A DNA stretch of 64,000 nt from Mycobacterium botniense (GCF_010723305.1 NZ_BLKW01000004.1:1178001-1242000); one strand, 5' to 3'; shown: positions 24,342-34,392, counted from the first letter of the stretch. Program-made: numbers and translations. The notes: a model not told the origin generated them from the sequence alone.

Positions 24342-27244
24342 GCGCCGACGACGGCACCCGCCCGGTCTTCATGCGGGCGGTGCGGACGTTCGCGGTGCCG
24401 ATCATTCTGGCGTGGTTGCTGCTGACGCTGGCGGTGAACCTGCTGGTACCGCCGATCGAGGTGGTCGCGAGACAGCACGCGGTGACCATGTCACCGCAGG
24501 ATGCCCCGGCGATGATCGCCGCGAAACGCATCGGCAAGAAATTTCACGAGTTCGATTCGGACAACCTGGTGATGGTCGTCCTGATCGGTGATAAAGAACT
24601 CGGCACCGAGGCTCACCGCTACTACGACGGCTTGGTGAAAAAGCTGGAGGCAGACACCACGCACGTCCAGCATGTCCAAAACTTGTGGGCAGACCGCATC
24701 ACTGCCGCCGGTGTCCAAAGCAGCGACGGTAAAGCCGCCTACGTCCAGCTCAACATCGCCGGCGATCAGGGCAGCACCCTGGGAAACCAGTCCGTCAACG
24801 CGGTGCGGACGATTGTCGACAGATCCCCGCCGCCGCCCGGGATCAAGGCATACGTCACCGGTCCGGGTGCCCTCACGACGGATATGAACGAGGCCGCCGA
24901 CAAAAGCATGTTCAAAATGATGGGCGTGACCGGCGTGGTCATTATGATCATGCTCTTCATCGTTTATCGCTCCCTCAGCACCGTGCTTCTGGTTCTCGTG
25001 ATGGTCGGTTTCGAGATGGGCACGGCCCGGGGGATCGTCGCGATTCTCGGAAATTACAATCTCCTGGGATTTTCGACGTTCGTGGTGGCCATGCTGTCGT
25101 CACTGGCGATCGCGGCCGGAACGGATTACGCGATATTCCTGATCGGCCGCTACCACGAGGCGCGCCAGGCCGGTCAAGATCGGGAAACAGCGTATTACAC
25201 GATGTTCCGGGGAACCTACCATGTCATCTTGGGCTCGGGGCTGACAATTGCCGGAGCATCGTTTTGCCTGCACTTCGCGCGGCTGGCCTACTTCAGTGCT
25301 CTGGGTATTCCGTCCGCACTGGGGCTGCTCGTCGTTATCGCCGGGGCGCTGACCGTTGCGCCCGCCGTGGTCGCCGTGGCCACGCGGTTCGGCCTGCTCG
25401 ACCCGAAACGGATGATCAAGGCTCGCGGGTGGCGTCGGGTCGGCACCGCGGCGGTCCGCTGGCCAGCGCCGATCTTCGTGGCCTCCTTGCTGATCGCTTT
25501 GGTCGGGGTGGTGCTCATGCCGGGCATGAGGATCAGCTTCGACGATCGCTTCTACATTCCCGCCCGGTTCCCATCCAATATCGGATACACGGCGGCCGAG
25601 CAGCATTTCAGCGCCGCCAGGCTGAACCCTGACATTCTCATGATCGACGCCGATCACGACATGCGGAATTCAAGCGACATGATCATCTTGGACCGGATCG
25701 CCAAGGATATCTTCCGTACACCCGGTATTGCCAGAATACAAAGCATCACCAGGCCGCTGGGAAGCCCGATCGAACATACCTCGATACCGTTCCAGGTCAG
25801 CATGCAGGCGATTCCGATTCAAGAAAACCTGCAGTTCATGAAGGACCGGATGGCCGATATGCTCAAAATGAGCGACGACCTGGGTGTCATGATCGGGTCG
25901 ATGGAGCGGTTGCAGGATTTGATGCGCCAGATGACCGACACGACTCATCACATGAATATCGACATGAAAGAGCTCAAAGCCACCGTCGACGAGATGAGAG
26001 ATCATCTGGCGGATTTCGATGATTTCGCCAGGCCGCTGCACGGTTATGTTTTCTGGGAAAAACACTGTTTCAACATCCCGATCTGCTGGGCGACGAGATC
26101 ACTATTCGACGCGCTCGACGATGTCGACAAATTCAGTGCAGACATGGACGCGCTGCTGAAGGACATGGATCATTTCGATGCGGTGCTGCCGAAAATGCTC
26201 GCAGAGTTTCCGCCGATTATCGCGGTCACGAAGGCCATGCGCGGCAGCCTTCTCACCATGCACAGCAGTTTCGCGGGGCTGGTCAACCAGATGGCGCGCA
26301 TGACAGACACCGCCAGTGCGATGGGCGAGGCGTTTGACTCCGCAAAGACCGGTGACTACTTCTATCTGCCGCCGGAGGCGTTCGACAATCCCGACTTCCA
26401 GAAAGGGCTCAAGCTCTTCCTGTCCCCCGACGGTAAAGCGGCGCGCTTCATCATCACCCACACCGCAGACCCGGCCACGCCCAAGGGCATCGCCGCGGTC
26501 AAGCCCGAACTCCTCGCCGCCCGGGAAGCCGTGAAGGGGACGCCGCTGGCCGACGGCAAGTTCTATCTGACCGGGACAGCGGCGGTGTACAACGACATAC
26601 AAACCGGAATGAGATACGACCTGGCCATCGTGGGAATAGGGGCGCTGACACTGATTTTCGTCGTCATGGTGATGATCACCCGCGCCCTGGTCGCCTCCCT
26701 GGTGATCGTCGGCACGGTGCTGGTGTCGCTGGGGGCCGCCTTCGGGCTCTCGGTGCTGGCGTGGCAATACCTGGTCGGCTCGGACCTGAACTGGATCGCG
26801 CCGGTGTTCGGGTTGATCATCCTGCTGGCCGTCGGATCCGACTACAACCTGCTGTTGGTATCGCGGTTCCAGGAGGAGATCAGCGCGGGATTACGGACCG
26901 GCATTATCCGCTCCGTGGGCGAAACCGGTCAGGTGGTCACCGCGGCGGGCCTGGTGTTCGCGTTCACCATGATGTCCATGGTCGCCAGCGACGTGCGCTC
27001 CATCGGCCAGGCCGGCAGCACGATCGGCCTCGGCCTGCTGTTCGACACCCTGGTCGTGCGCTCGCTGATGACACCGTCGATTGCGGCGCTGCTGGGGCGC
27101 TGGTTCTGGTGGCCGCAACGGGTGCGCCGCCGCCCGGCCAGCTATCTGCTGCGGGCCTTCGGACCGCGACGGCTGGTCCGTTCCCTGCTGCTAAGGGAGG
27201 ATTCGGAGGCGGTGACCGACAGGCTCCAGGGGGTGTCCAGCTAG
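24338..27244 (+). CDS. MmpL family RND transporter (MmpL4/MmpL5 type)
   Basis: 968 residues, about 12 membrane helices. The proton-relay residues are present as two Asp-Tyr pairs in GTDYAIFL (about 262) and GSDYNLLL (about 833). The second periplasmic loop includes a long heptad-like, Met/Asp-rich helical region (about 490-590: MKDRMADMLKMSDDLG, MKELKATVDEMRDHL), the coiled-coil extension of the MmpL4/MmpL5 group. With MmpS such proteins export siderophores or lipids. The substrate here is not known. It lies between cob genes rather than near a siderophore locus. Confidence 0.93.
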   Translation: MSADDGTRPVFMRAVRTFAVPIILAWLLLTLAVNLLVPPIEVVARQHAVTMSPQDAPAMIAAKRIGKKFHEFDSDNLVMVVLIGDKELGTEAHRYYDGLVKKLEADTTHVQHVQNLWADRITAAGVQSSDGKAAYVQLNIAGDQGSTLGNQSVNAVRTIVDRSPPPPGIKAYVTGPGALTTDMNEAADKSMFKMMGVTGVVIMIMLFIVYRSLSTVLLVLVMVGFEMGTARGIVAILGNYNLLGFSTFVVAMLSSLAIAAGTDYAIFLIGRYHEARQAGQDRETAYYTMFRGTYHVILGSGLTIAGASFCLHFARLAYFSALGIPSALGLLVVIAGALTVAPAVVAVATRFGLLDPKRMIKARGWRRVGTAAVRWPAPIFVASLLIALVGVVLMPGMRISFDDRFYIPARFPSNIGYTAAEQHFSAARLNPDILMIDADHDMRNSSDMIILDRIAKDIFRTPGIARIQSITRPLGSPIEHTSIPFQVSMQAIPIQENLQFMKDRMADMLKMSDDLGVMIGSMERLQDLMRQMTDTTHHMNIDMKELKATVDEMRDHLADFDDFARPLHGYVFWEKHCFNIPICWATRSLFDALDDVDKFSADMDALLKDMDHFDAVLPKMLAEFPPIIAVTKAMRGSLLTMHSSFAGLVNQMARMTDTASAMGEAFDSAKTGDYFYLPPEAFDNPDFQKGLKLFLSPDGKAARFIITHTADPATPKGIAAVKPELLAAREAVKGTPLADGKFYLTGTAAVYNDIQTGMRYDLAIVGIGALTLIFVVMVMITRALVASLVIVGTVLVSLGAAFGLSVLAWQYLVGSDLNWIAPVFGLIILLAVGSDYNLLLVSRFQEEISAGLRTGIIRSVGETGQVVTAAGLVFAFTMMSMVASDVRSIGQAGSTIGLGLLFDTLVVRSLMTPSIAALLGRWFWWPQRVRRRPASYLLRAFGPRRLVRSLLLREDSEAVTDRLQGVSS

Positions 27245-27345
27245 GACGCTGCTCCGCAAGGAATGCCACATGCGGCCGTCACCAGGATATTCACCAGGGC
27301 ATATCGCCTCGCTGCCCCGCCGGGTAACCGAGACGGGTTAACCGA

Positions 27346-28203
27346 TTAGCGTTGCCGGGCGACGATCACCGGCGTGCACACGGTTCGCAGCACCGTTGTG
27401 CAGACCGACCCGAGCACCATGCCGGCAAAACCACTGCGCCCGGGGCTGCCCACGACGACGAGTTGGGCTGATCCGGCGTGCTCGAGCAGGCGCTCCGCGG
27501 GCCGGTTGACAACGACCATGCGCTGGACGGTCACGTCCGGGTAGCGTTCCTGCCAGCCGGCCAACCGCTCGGCCAGCGTTTTCTCGGCGGCCGATTGCAG
27601 GGCCGACCACGAGCGCCTGGTCAACCCGGTCCACTCCCGATTCGCCAGGGCCGGAACCTCGGCGTCGGTCCAGGCGTACAGGGCGATCAGCTCGGCACCC
27701 CGCCGGGAAGCCTCGTCGAATGCGAGGGCGGTGGCCGGCTCCGAGGCCGGCGAACCGTGGATGCCGACGAGCACCGGCCCCTGCAGCGGCAGTGACGCCT
27801 CGCTGTGGATCACCGCGACCGGGCAGTGGGCGTAATGCACCAGCCCCGGGAGAACGGATCCGAAGGGCAGGCGTCTTACGGCCCGCTGGCCGCGGCAACC
27901 CGCGACAATCAGGTCGGCTTTCCGGGACAAGTCGACAAGCGCGGGAACCGGCGCCCCGGAGATCAGCTCACTGTTGATCGGCGGGCGGGTGTGCTCGTCG
28001 GTCATATCCTCGACGAACCGAACCGCCTCTTCCAGAACCCGGTGTGCCTGCAGTTTCGGCTGCGGGGAGGCGGCCACGTACACCAGGGTCAGCGCCGTGT
28101 TGCGCAGCACCGCCTCGCGGGCGCCCCAGCGCAGCGCGGCATGTGAATGCGCGGCGCCGTCGATACCGACGACGATTCCCGGCTGCGCTACCGCGCTGGA
28201 CAT
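27346..28203 (-). CDS. tandem universal stress protein, first domain degenerate
   Basis: 285 residues made of two USP domains. The C-terminal ATP loop is altered but recognisable (VVGSPGRSGFAGMVLGSV); the N-terminal one is degraded (AGCRGQRAVRRLPFGSV). It shares long stretches with its neighbour at 28310 (EWTGLTR.SWSALQS), so it is a tandem duplicate. Start ATG 28203 (MSSAVAQPGIVVGIDG); the longer frame to 28290 has no support. Relatives in M. tuberculosis (for example Rv2005c, Rv1996) belong to the DosR regulon. Confidence 0.88.
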   Translation of the reverse strand: MSSAVAQPGIVVGIDGAAHSHAALRWGAREAVLRNTALTLVYVAASPQPKLQAHRVLEEAVRFVEDMTDEHTRPPINSELISGAPVPALVDLSRKADLIVAGCRGQRAVRRLPFGSVLPGLVHYAHCPVAVIHSEASLPLQGPVLVGIHGSPASEPATALAFDEASRRGAELIALYAWTDAEVPALANREWTGLTRRSWSALQSAAEKTLAERLAGWQERYPDVTVQRMVVVNRPAERLLEHAGSAQLVVVGSPGRSGFAGMVLGSVCTTVLRTVCTPVIVARQR

Positions 28204-28309
28204 CGTGGCGCCTCGTCCCTGCACAATCCGCTCCGCAGCTTCGACGGTACACCGCGCCGGTGCCGGTCCACAGGGGTAGCGGCGCACCAAACGGCGACCG
28301 CGGTGCCGG

Positions 28310-29230
28310 CTAACGCTGCCGGGCGACGATCACCGGTGTGCGGGCCGCGTGCACCACCGCCGTGCTGACCGATCCGAGCAGCATGCCGGCAAAGCCGCCG
28401 CGCCCGTGGCTGCCCACGATCACCAGCTGGGCCGACTCAGCGCGCTCGAGCAGGTGCTGTGCCGGCCGGTTGGGGACCACCACCCGGTGGACGGTGACGT
28501 CGGGGTAGCGGTCCCGCCAGCCGGCCAACCGTTCGGCCAGGGTTTCCTCGGCCTCCGATTGCAGCGCCGACCACGATGTTCGGGTCAACCCCGTCCATTC
28601 CCGGTGTGTCATGTCGGGCACCTCGGCGTCAGTCCAGGCGTACAGGGCGACCAACTCCGCCCCCCGCCACGACGCCTCATCGAAAGCGATGGCGGTAGCC
28701 AGCTCCGACACCGGCGACCCGTCGATCCCGACCAGCACCGGTCCGTGCGCCGGCGGAACGACCCCGTCGCGAATCACCGCCACCGGGCAGTGGGCGTGAT
28801 GCACCAGCCCGGTACTCACCGAACCCAGCAGCACGCGTTTCACCGCACCCTGGCCGCGACTGCCCACAACGACCATGTCGGCTTTCGTGGACACGTCGAC
28901 GAGCGCGGGAACCGGCGGCTCGGAGATCAGCTCGCTTTTGATGCGTAGGCGGCTGCGGTCGCCGGCCATCTCCTCGACGACCTGGACCGCGTCGGCGAGC
29001 ACCTGCCGTGCCCTGCCTTCCAGCTGTTGCAGGACCTCAGCCGGGACGACGCCTCCCGGCCACTGCGTCAGTATCGGCGAGCCGGCCGGGATCGGGGCCG
29101 CGGCGTACACCAGTGTCAGGGCCGCGTTGCGTATCGTCGCCTCCTGGACGGCCCAGCGCAGGGCGGCGTGCGAATGCGCGGAGCCGTCGATACCGACGAC
29201 AATTCCCGGCTGCGCGAGTGCAGTGGGCAT
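28310..29230 (-). CDS. tandem universal stress protein
   Basis: 306 residues, two USP domains, each with an intact G-x2-G-x9-G-S ATP loop (VVGSRGQGAVKRVLLGSVS at about 135; IVGSHGRGGFAGMLLGSVS at about 279). Such proteins bind ATP and affect growth arrest or hypoxia survival in mycobacteria. Start ATG 29230 (MPTALAQPGIVVGIDG). A DosR-like box lies 14-33 nt upstream. The paralogue at 27346 lies 106 nt downstream on the same strand. Confidence 0.9.
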   Translation of the reverse strand: MPTALAQPGIVVGIDGSAHSHAALRWAVQEATIRNAALTLVYAAAPIPAGSPILTQWPGGVVPAEVLQQLEGRARQVLADAVQVVEEMAGDRSRLRIKSELISEPPVPALVDVSTKADMVVVGSRGQGAVKRVLLGSVSTGLVHHAHCPVAVIRDGVVPPAHGPVLVGIDGSPVSELATAIAFDEASWRGAELVALYAWTDAEVPDMTHREWTGLTRTSWSALQSEAEETLAERLAGWRDRYPDVTVHRVVVPNRPAQHLLERAESAQLVIVGSHGRGGFAGMLLGSVSTAVVHAARTPVIVARQR

Positions 29231-29243
29231 CGTGTTGCCTCGT

Positions 29244-29263
29244 TTCGGGAAAAAAGTCAGTGA
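29244..29263 (-). promoter_or_regulatory. possible DosR-like box before the universal stress gene
   Basis: Forward-strand TTCGGGAAAAAAGTCAGTGA resembles the DosR palindrome TTSGGGACTWWAGTCCCSAA: the left arm TTCGGGA and central AAGTC match, the right arm is weak (about 12-13 of 20). It is suggestive mainly because the gene belongs to a DosR-associated family. Confidence 0.35.
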
Positions 29264-29372
29264 CACCCTGGGTCGACAGTAGCGCCCCGAGAAGCTTGCC
29301 GAGGTGTGCTCACAGGCAGTGGTTTTAGGCAGTTGTCACCAGCCGGGTTTTCCCGCGACCCGGCCGGTGAAC

Positions 29373-30842
29373 TCAGCCCGGGTAGCGCCGCGGGGTGAAC
29401 ACCCGGTCACCGGAATCCGAAGAGTACCACTGTGTTTGCGACGATCCGATGATCAGCAGGCAGCGCATGTCGACGTCGGCGGGATCCAAATCGGCCAGCC
29501 GCACCACGCGGACTTGCTCACCTGGCCCGGACACATCGCGGCCGATCACCACCGGAGTACCTGGATCGCGATGCGCCAGCAACAGATCCCGCATGGCGGC
29601 CACCTGCCACGTTCGTGTCGTGGACGCCGGGTTGTAGATCGCCAGCACCAGGTCAGCAGCGGCTGCGGCGGACAGCCGCGCGGCGATCACCCGCCACGGT
29701 TTGAGCCGGTCAGACAACGAGATCACCGCATAGTCGTGGCCCAGCGGGGCGCCGACCCGGCTGGCCACCGCCTGCGCTGCGGTCATCGCGGGCACGACCC
29801 GCACTCGCACGCCCGGCCACTGTTTGGCCTCTTCGAGCACCGCGGTGGCCATCGCAAAAACCCCCGGATCACCCGAGGACACCACCGCGACCGCGCGTCC
29901 CTGCTCAGCCAGTTCGCAGGCCAGCCGGGCGCGCGCGGTTTCGTCGGTGTTGTCGGAGGGGTGGCGGCGCTGAGCGTCGCGCACCGGCACGCGATCCAGG
30001 TACCGCCGGTAGCCGATCAGATCGGTGGCCGCGGCGAGCTCGCGGCGACACTGCGGGGTCATCCAGTCGGCCCCGCCGGGCCCCAGCCCCACCACCGCGA
30101 CGCCGCCCGCCGGTTCGGCCCGGTGTCCCCCCGGCAGCAGCGCCAGCGAGAAGTAGGGCACGCTGGTCGCGTCGACCTCCGCGGCCGGCGACACCCGCTG
30201 CCCGGGTGTACTGGCCCGCTCCACATAGACCGCCTCGCCGAGACGGCCGGCCAGTGAAAGCGCTTCCCGCACCGCTGGATAAGAGCGACCCAGCTTCAAC
30301 ACGACGGCGGCGTCCGTGTCGGCAAGCCGGTGGGTCAGCTCGGCGAGGCTCAATGTGCCCGGCAGCACCGACAGCACCTGGTCGCCGGCCACCAGCGGAG
30401 TGGCGATGGCCGCCGCTGCCGCGCTGACCGAGGTCACGCCCGGCACGATGACCGCGTTGAACCGCTGGGTCAGTCGCGTGTGTAGGTGCATATAGGAGCT
30501 GTAGAACAACGGATCGCCCTCGGCGAGCAGCGCCACGTCGCGCCCGGCGTCCAGATGCGCCGCGATCCGCTCAGTGGCTTCGGCGTAAAAATCCTGGAGT
30601 GCGCCGGCATAGCCGCCCGGATGGTCCGTCGCCTCGGTGGTGACCGGATAAATGAGGTGCTCCTCGATGTGGCCGGGCCGCAAATACGGTGCAGCGATAG
30701 CACGCGCGATGCTGCGGCCGTGGCGGGCGCTGTGGTAGGCGACCACATCGGCGTCGCCGATCACCCGGGCGGCTTTGACCGTCACCAATTCGGGGTCGCC
30801 CGGCCCCAGCCCTACCCCGAAAAGCGTTCCCCGCTTAGTCAT
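29373..30842 (-). CDS. cobIJ: CobIJ, fused precorrin-2 C20- and precorrin-3B C17-methyltransferase
   Basis: 489 residues. The N-terminal half (about 1-235) is CobI ([36 protein letters not shown]); the C-terminal half (about 240-489) is CobJ ([33 protein letters not shown]). The same fusion exists in M. tuberculosis Rv2066. Both halves use SAM. Start ATG 30842 lies within the last codons of cobH (8-nt overlap), so translation is coupled. A GTG two codons upstream is an alternative. Confidence 0.94.
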   Translation of the reverse strand: MTKRGTLFGVGLGPGDPELVTVKAARVIGDADVVAYHSARHGRSIARAIAAPYLRPGHIEEHLIYPVTTEATDHPGGYAGALQDFYAEATERIAAHLDAGRDVALLAEGDPLFYSSYMHLHTRLTQRFNAVIVPGVTSVSAAAAAIATPLVAGDQVLSVLPGTLSLAELTHRLADTDAAVVLKLGRSYPAVREALSLAGRLGEAVYVERASTPGQRVSPAAEVDATSVPYFSLALLPGGHRAEPAGGVAVVGLGPGGADWMTPQCRRELAAATDLIGYRRYLDRVPVRDAQRRHPSDNTDETARARLACELAEQGRAVAVVSSGDPGVFAMATAVLEEAKQWPGVRVRVVPAMTAAQAVASRVGAPLGHDYAVISLSDRLKPWRVIAARLSAAAAADLVLAIYNPASTTRTWQVAAMRDLLLAHRDPGTPVVIGRDVSGPGEQVRVVRLADLDPADVDMRCLLIIGSSQTQWYSSDSGDRVFTPRRYPG

Positions 30843-31464
30843 GTGCACCGGCCGCGATCGCGTTGACGGCCGCGGCGGCCAGCGCGCTTCCGCCGCGGCG
30901 TCCCCGCACAACAAGATAGGCCATACCGCGCGGGCGGTCGATGAGCTCCTGCTTGGCTTGGGCGGAGCCGACGAAGCCCACCGGGCCGCCGAGCACAGCG
31001 GCCGGCGCCGGGACCCCATCGTCGAGCAGCTCGAGCAGCCGGAACAGGGCCGTGGGCGCGTTGCCAATCGCCAGCACCGCGCCGCCCAGCCGGTCGGCCC
31101 ACAGCTCGACACCGGCCGCCGATCGGGTGGTGTGCTGCCGGTCGGCGAGCTCAGCAGCCCGCGAGTCGGCCACCAGTGACACCACTTCATTGCCGGCCGG
31201 CAGCCGCCTTCTGGTGATGCCGGCGGCCACCATCGACGAGTCGCACACCACCGGGGCGCCGCCGCGCAGCGCGGCGCCGGCGCGGGTGACAACATCGTCG
31301 GTGTAGGCGATGTGCTCGGTGAGGTCGACCTGGCCGCAGGTGTGGATCAACCGCACCACGACATCTGCCACATCGGGGGGGAAACCCGTCAAATCCGCTT
31401 CGGCGCGGATGGTCGCGAATGATCGCCGGTAGATCTCCGCGGCATCGCGAATGTAGTCGAGCAC
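30835..31464 (-). CDS. cobH: CobH, precorrin-8X methylmutase
   Basis: 209 residues, the usual length. [20 protein letters not shown] and the catalytic-His region [10 protein letters not shown] are typical of CobH/CbiC, with [10 protein letters not shown] and [13 protein letters not shown] further on. It moves the methyl group from C11 to C12 to form hydrogenobyrinate. Lies 9 nt after cobG and overlaps cobIJ. Confidence 0.95.
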   Translation of the reverse strand: MLDYIRDAAEIYRRSFATIRAEADLTGFPPDVADVVVRLIHTCGQVDLTEHIAYTDDVVTRAGAALRGGAPVVCDSSMVAAGITRRRLPAGNEVVSLVADSRAAELADRQHTTRSAAGVELWADRLGGAVLAIGNAPTALFRLLELLDDGVPAPAAVLGGPVGFVGSAQAKQELIDRPRGMAYLVVRGRRGGSALAAAAVNAIAAGAHD

Positions 31465-31473
31465 CCGATCACC

Positions 31474-32637
31474 CTACGGCTTAACCTGCGGGTGACCACC
31501 GGCTGTGCCGGACGTCGCCGCGCCGGGGAGCGCCGCGTCCCGCAGCAGTCGGTATCCCTCTGCGGTGGCCACCAGAACCTGGCCCACGGGCGGGCTGCCG
31601 CATGCCCGCGCGCAGCCGACGAAGTGCCGGTGGCCGGTGCTGTCAGCAGTGCGGGCGGCTGCGGCGGCGTCCGCGCGCACATCGGCAGCAGAGTGGGCGC
31701 AGCCCGGGCTTCCGGTGCATGCGCTCACCCTCAGCCAGGCAGACGTCTCATCGAAAACCAAGCCTGCCGCGTCCAACACCCGCAGTGCTGCGCCGGCGCG
31801 GCTCTCGTCCAGGTCGCACAGCAGCACCGACCGCCACGGTGTCACCACCAGCGGCGCGTCGAAGGTGGCCAGGGATTGGGCGACCGTTGACCGCAGAATA
31901 CCCAGCGGCACCGCGGCGCCCAGGGCGATGCGGCCGTCGTCCTGGTGTAACAGCCCCAGCGGTGGTGTCGTGACCGGACGAAACGGGGTCGCCCCCGGCT
32001 CAACACCGGGCAGCAGAGCGGACAGGTCATCCAGTTCGCTTATACGCCAAGCGTTTTCCCGAACCTCAAGGAATCTGACGGCTAATTCGACCAATGTCGG
32101 CACCACCTCAGTGGCGCTGAGCCGCAGGCCGGTATCACGGCCGGCGACCAGTAACGCGACCGCGTCGTCGAGAAGATGAACACCCAGGTCAGCGCCCAGG
32201 CCGGCGACGTCGGCGCGACCGTCGTCGATACTGAACCAGAACCGGCCCGGCAGTGCCGCAAGCCTGGGTTCGGCCCGGATCGCCGCGTCCAGCTCGCGGA
32301 CCCAGCCGCGGACGTCAGCGCGCCCGCCGACCCGGCCGGAAAGCGGCGAGGCGACGATGTTGCGGACCCGCTCGTGGGTTGCCGACGGCAACAGACCGGC
32401 CCGGTCGATGGCATGGGCGACCGCGGCGGTGTCATCGACTCTGCGTATTTGGAGATTGCCGCGAGCGGTCAGCTCCAGTGTCGCCGCGCCGAACCGGTCT
32501 GCCACCCTGGCCAGCACCGCCAACTGTGCGGCGGTCAACACCCCACCGGGCAGCCGGATCCGCACCAGCGCGCCATCGGCGGCCTGATGGACGCGCAAGG
32601 CGCCGGGGCACCCGTCGCGGACGCGGGTTCTGCTCAC
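31474..32637 (-). CDS. cobG: CobG, precorrin-3B synthase
   Basis: 387 residues of the nitrite/sulfite reductase fold. The Fe-S/sirohaem-type cysteine set is CTGSPGC (about 314-320) and CARACG (about 347-352). The N-terminal ferredoxin-like repeat includes LELTARGNLQIRRVDD. CobG performs the oxygen-dependent ring-contraction step, so this organism uses the aerobic cobalamin route. First gene of the cobG-cobH-cobIJ operon, divergent from the methionine-salvage operon. Confidence 0.94.
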   Translation of the reverse strand: MSRTRVRDGCPGALRVHQAADGALVRIRLPGGVLTAAQLAVLARVADRFGAATLELTARGNLQIRRVDDTAAVAHAIDRAGLLPSATHERVRNIVASPLSGRVGGRADVRGWVRELDAAIRAEPRLAALPGRFWFSIDDGRADVAGLGADLGVHLLDDAVALLVAGRDTGLRLSATEVVPTLVELAVRFLEVRENAWRISELDDLSALLPGVEPGATPFRPVTTPPLGLLHQDDGRIALGAAVPLGILRSTVAQSLATFDAPLVVTPWRSVLLCDLDESRAGAALRVLDAAGLVFDETSAWLRVSACTGSPGCAHSAADVRADAAAAARTADSTGHRHFVGCARACGSPPVGQVLVATAEGYRLLRDAALPGAATSGTAGGHPQVKP

Positions 32638-32691
32638 CCGTTAACCGTACGGCCCGGACATCGCCCAGCGACACACACCGGCCCTGCGGCG

Positions 32692-32697
32692 TAGGGT
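32692..32697 (+). promoter_or_regulatory. possible -10 element of a leaderless mtn transcript
   Basis: TAGGGT matches the mycobacterial TANNNT -10. A GTG codon opens 7 nt downstream, the spacing expected if transcription begins at that codon. No clear -35 is visible. Confidence 0.4.
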
Positions 32698-32704
32698 GCT
32701 CAGT

Positions 32705-32779
32705 GTGACTAACGACGTTGGTGGGCCGCTGAACTCGGCGTTCACTGCATCGCGTGGCGGTGGTTTCGTCGCGATCTGA
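32705..32779 (+). CDS. possible leaderless 24-aa upstream ORF before mtnAB
   Basis: GTG 32705 to TGA 32777-32779; begins VTNDVGGPLNS. It has no Shine-Dalgarno but starts 7 nt after a -10-like TAGGGT, as in leaderless mycobacterial genes. It ends 11 nt before mtnAB. It could couple or attenuate translation of the operon; evidence is positional only. Confidence 0.35.
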   Translation: MTNDVGGPLNSAFTASRGGGFVAI

Positions 32780-32790
32780 GGGCGGCGCCG

Positions 32791-34392
32791 ATGGCTGAGA
32801 GCTTGATGGCATGGAGGGACGGTGCGTTGGTCACCGTCGATCAGCGTGCGCTGCCGCACCAGCTGCGCTGGTTGCGGATCACGACGGTCGACGAGCTCAT
32901 CGACGCGATCACCTCGCTGGCGATCCGGGGCGCTCCGGCGCTGGGGGTGTCGGGGGCGTTCGGGGTGGCACTGGCGGCGTTGGCGCACGCCGGTGATACG
33001 GAGAAGGTGCAGCTGGAGGCCGCGCGTATCGCATCGGCGCGGCCGACCGCGGCCAACCTGAACTGGGGGGTACAGCGCGCAGTGGCCAAACTGCCGCAGG
33101 GCGCCCAGGCGGTGCTGGACGAGGCCCTCGAGATGCTGGCCGAAGCTGGCCGTGTCGACCGGGCCGCCGCCAGCCATGCGGCGGACCTGGTGCTGCGGTT
33201 ATGCCGGCGGCGGCCGTTGCGGGTCCTCACCCACTGCAACACCGGGCGGCTAGCCACCGCGGGTTTCGGCACGGCGCTGGGGGCGCTGCAGGTGTTGCAT
33301 GCGCGGGCCGCGATCGGCGAAGTGCTGGTCGCCGAGACACGCCCGTTGTTGCAGGGAGCCCGGTTGACGACGTGGGAGCTGCGTGAGGCCGGTATCCCGC
33401 ACCGGCTGACCATCGACTCCGCTGCGGCATGGGCAATGGCGGACGGACAGGTGGACTGCGTGATCGTCGGAGCGGACCGTATCAGCGCCGACGGGTCGGT
33501 CGCCAACAAGATCGGCACCTACGGCCTGGCCCTGGCGGCCCATCATCACCGTATCCCGTTTATCGTCGTCGCCCCCGAATCCACGCGGGATCTGGCCACC
33601 ACGCACGGCCGGGATATCGTTGTCGAGCAGCGCGCCGCGGCCGAAATCACCCAGCTGGGCGGTGTGGCCACCGCGCCGGCAGACACCGCGGTATTCAACC
33701 CCGCCTTCGACGTCACCCCGCCGGAACTGGTGACCGCAGTCGTCACCGAAAACGGTGTGGTCGGCGCAGCCAACCACAGTGTGGCAGGCGAGATTCCGCA
33801 GATCGCCCGCGAACTGTACGCGCGCGGCTGGATGCCGGGCAGCGCCGGCAACATCTCGGTCCGCACCGGCCAGACCGCACTGATCACCGGCAGCGGACTG
33901 TCCAAAGGCGAGCTCACCACCCGAGATCTCGTGACGGTGACTGTCGCCGACTCCCAACAGCTTTCAGGTGCGGTACCGCCCTCAGCGGAGACCCCGGTGC
34001 ACACCGCGATCTACCGCGCCACCGATGCGCAGGCAGTCGTGCATGTGCATCCGCCGCATGCCACCACCCAGTCGATCGACGCCCCCGCGGTGTTGCGGTT
34101 CAGCGGTTATGAGCTCATCAAGGGCCTTGCGGCAAACGAAACCGTCGCCGTCCCGGTGTTCACCAACCACGCTGAGATCGGCCGCATCGGCGCTGATATC
34201 GAGCGCTACCTGATCGGGCACCCCGACACGCCGCCGGTGCTGTTCATCGCCGGGCACGGCATCACGGCCTGGGGTGCCAGCCTGGCCCAGGCCCGCGACC
34301 GCGCGGAATGCCTGGAGGCCATCTGCGAACTGGTCACCTTGACCGGTCGTCGCGAGATCAGCACCCACCCGAAGAACAGCAGGAGGCATTGA
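32791..34392 (+). CDS. mtnAB: fused methylthioribose-1-phosphate isomerase / methylthioribulose-1-phosphate dehydratase
   Basis: 533 residues. About 1-330 is MtnA, with catalytic Cys in THCNTGRLATAGFG (about 150) and Asp in VGADRISADGSVANKIG (about 230). About 335-533 is MtnB, a class II aldolase-like domain with SAGNISVR, Glu in SAETPVH and zinc ligands HVHPPHAT and a later His in FTNHAEIG. The fusion performs two successive steps of methylthioadenosine salvage to methionine. MtnD and MtnC follow, with 1 nt between mtnAB and mtnD. M. tuberculosis, as I recall, has a toxin-antitoxin pair at this point of the cob cluster instead. Confidence 0.92.
   Translation: MAESLMAWRDGALVTVDQRALPHQLRWLRITTVDELIDAITSLAIRGAPALGVSGAFGVALAALAHAGDTEKVQLEAARIASARPTAANLNWGVQRAVAKLPQGAQAVLDEALEMLAEAGRVDRAAASHAADLVLRLCRRRPLRVLTHCNTGRLATAGFGTALGALQVLHARAAIGEVLVAETRPLLQGARLTTWELREAGIPHRLTIDSAAAWAMADGQVDCVIVGADRISADGSVANKIGTYGLALAAHHHRIPFIVVAPESTRDLATTHGRDIVVEQRAAAEITQLGGVATAPADTAVFNPAFDVTPPELVTAVVTENGVVGAANHSVAGEIPQIARELYARGWMPGSAGNISVRTGQTALITGSGLSKGELTTRDLVTVTVADSQQLSGAVPPSAETPVHTAIYRATDAQAVVHVHPPHATTQSIDAPAVLRFSGYELIKGLAANETVAVPVFTNHAEIGRIGADIERYLIGHPDTPPVLFIAGHGITAWGASLAQARDRAECLEAICELVTLTGRREISTHPKNSRRH

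Noticed and set aside
29373..31295. 640-codon frame extending cobIJ upstream through cobH
   Set aside because: Overlaps the real cobH gene in another frame; ATG 30842 starts the recognisable CobI domain.
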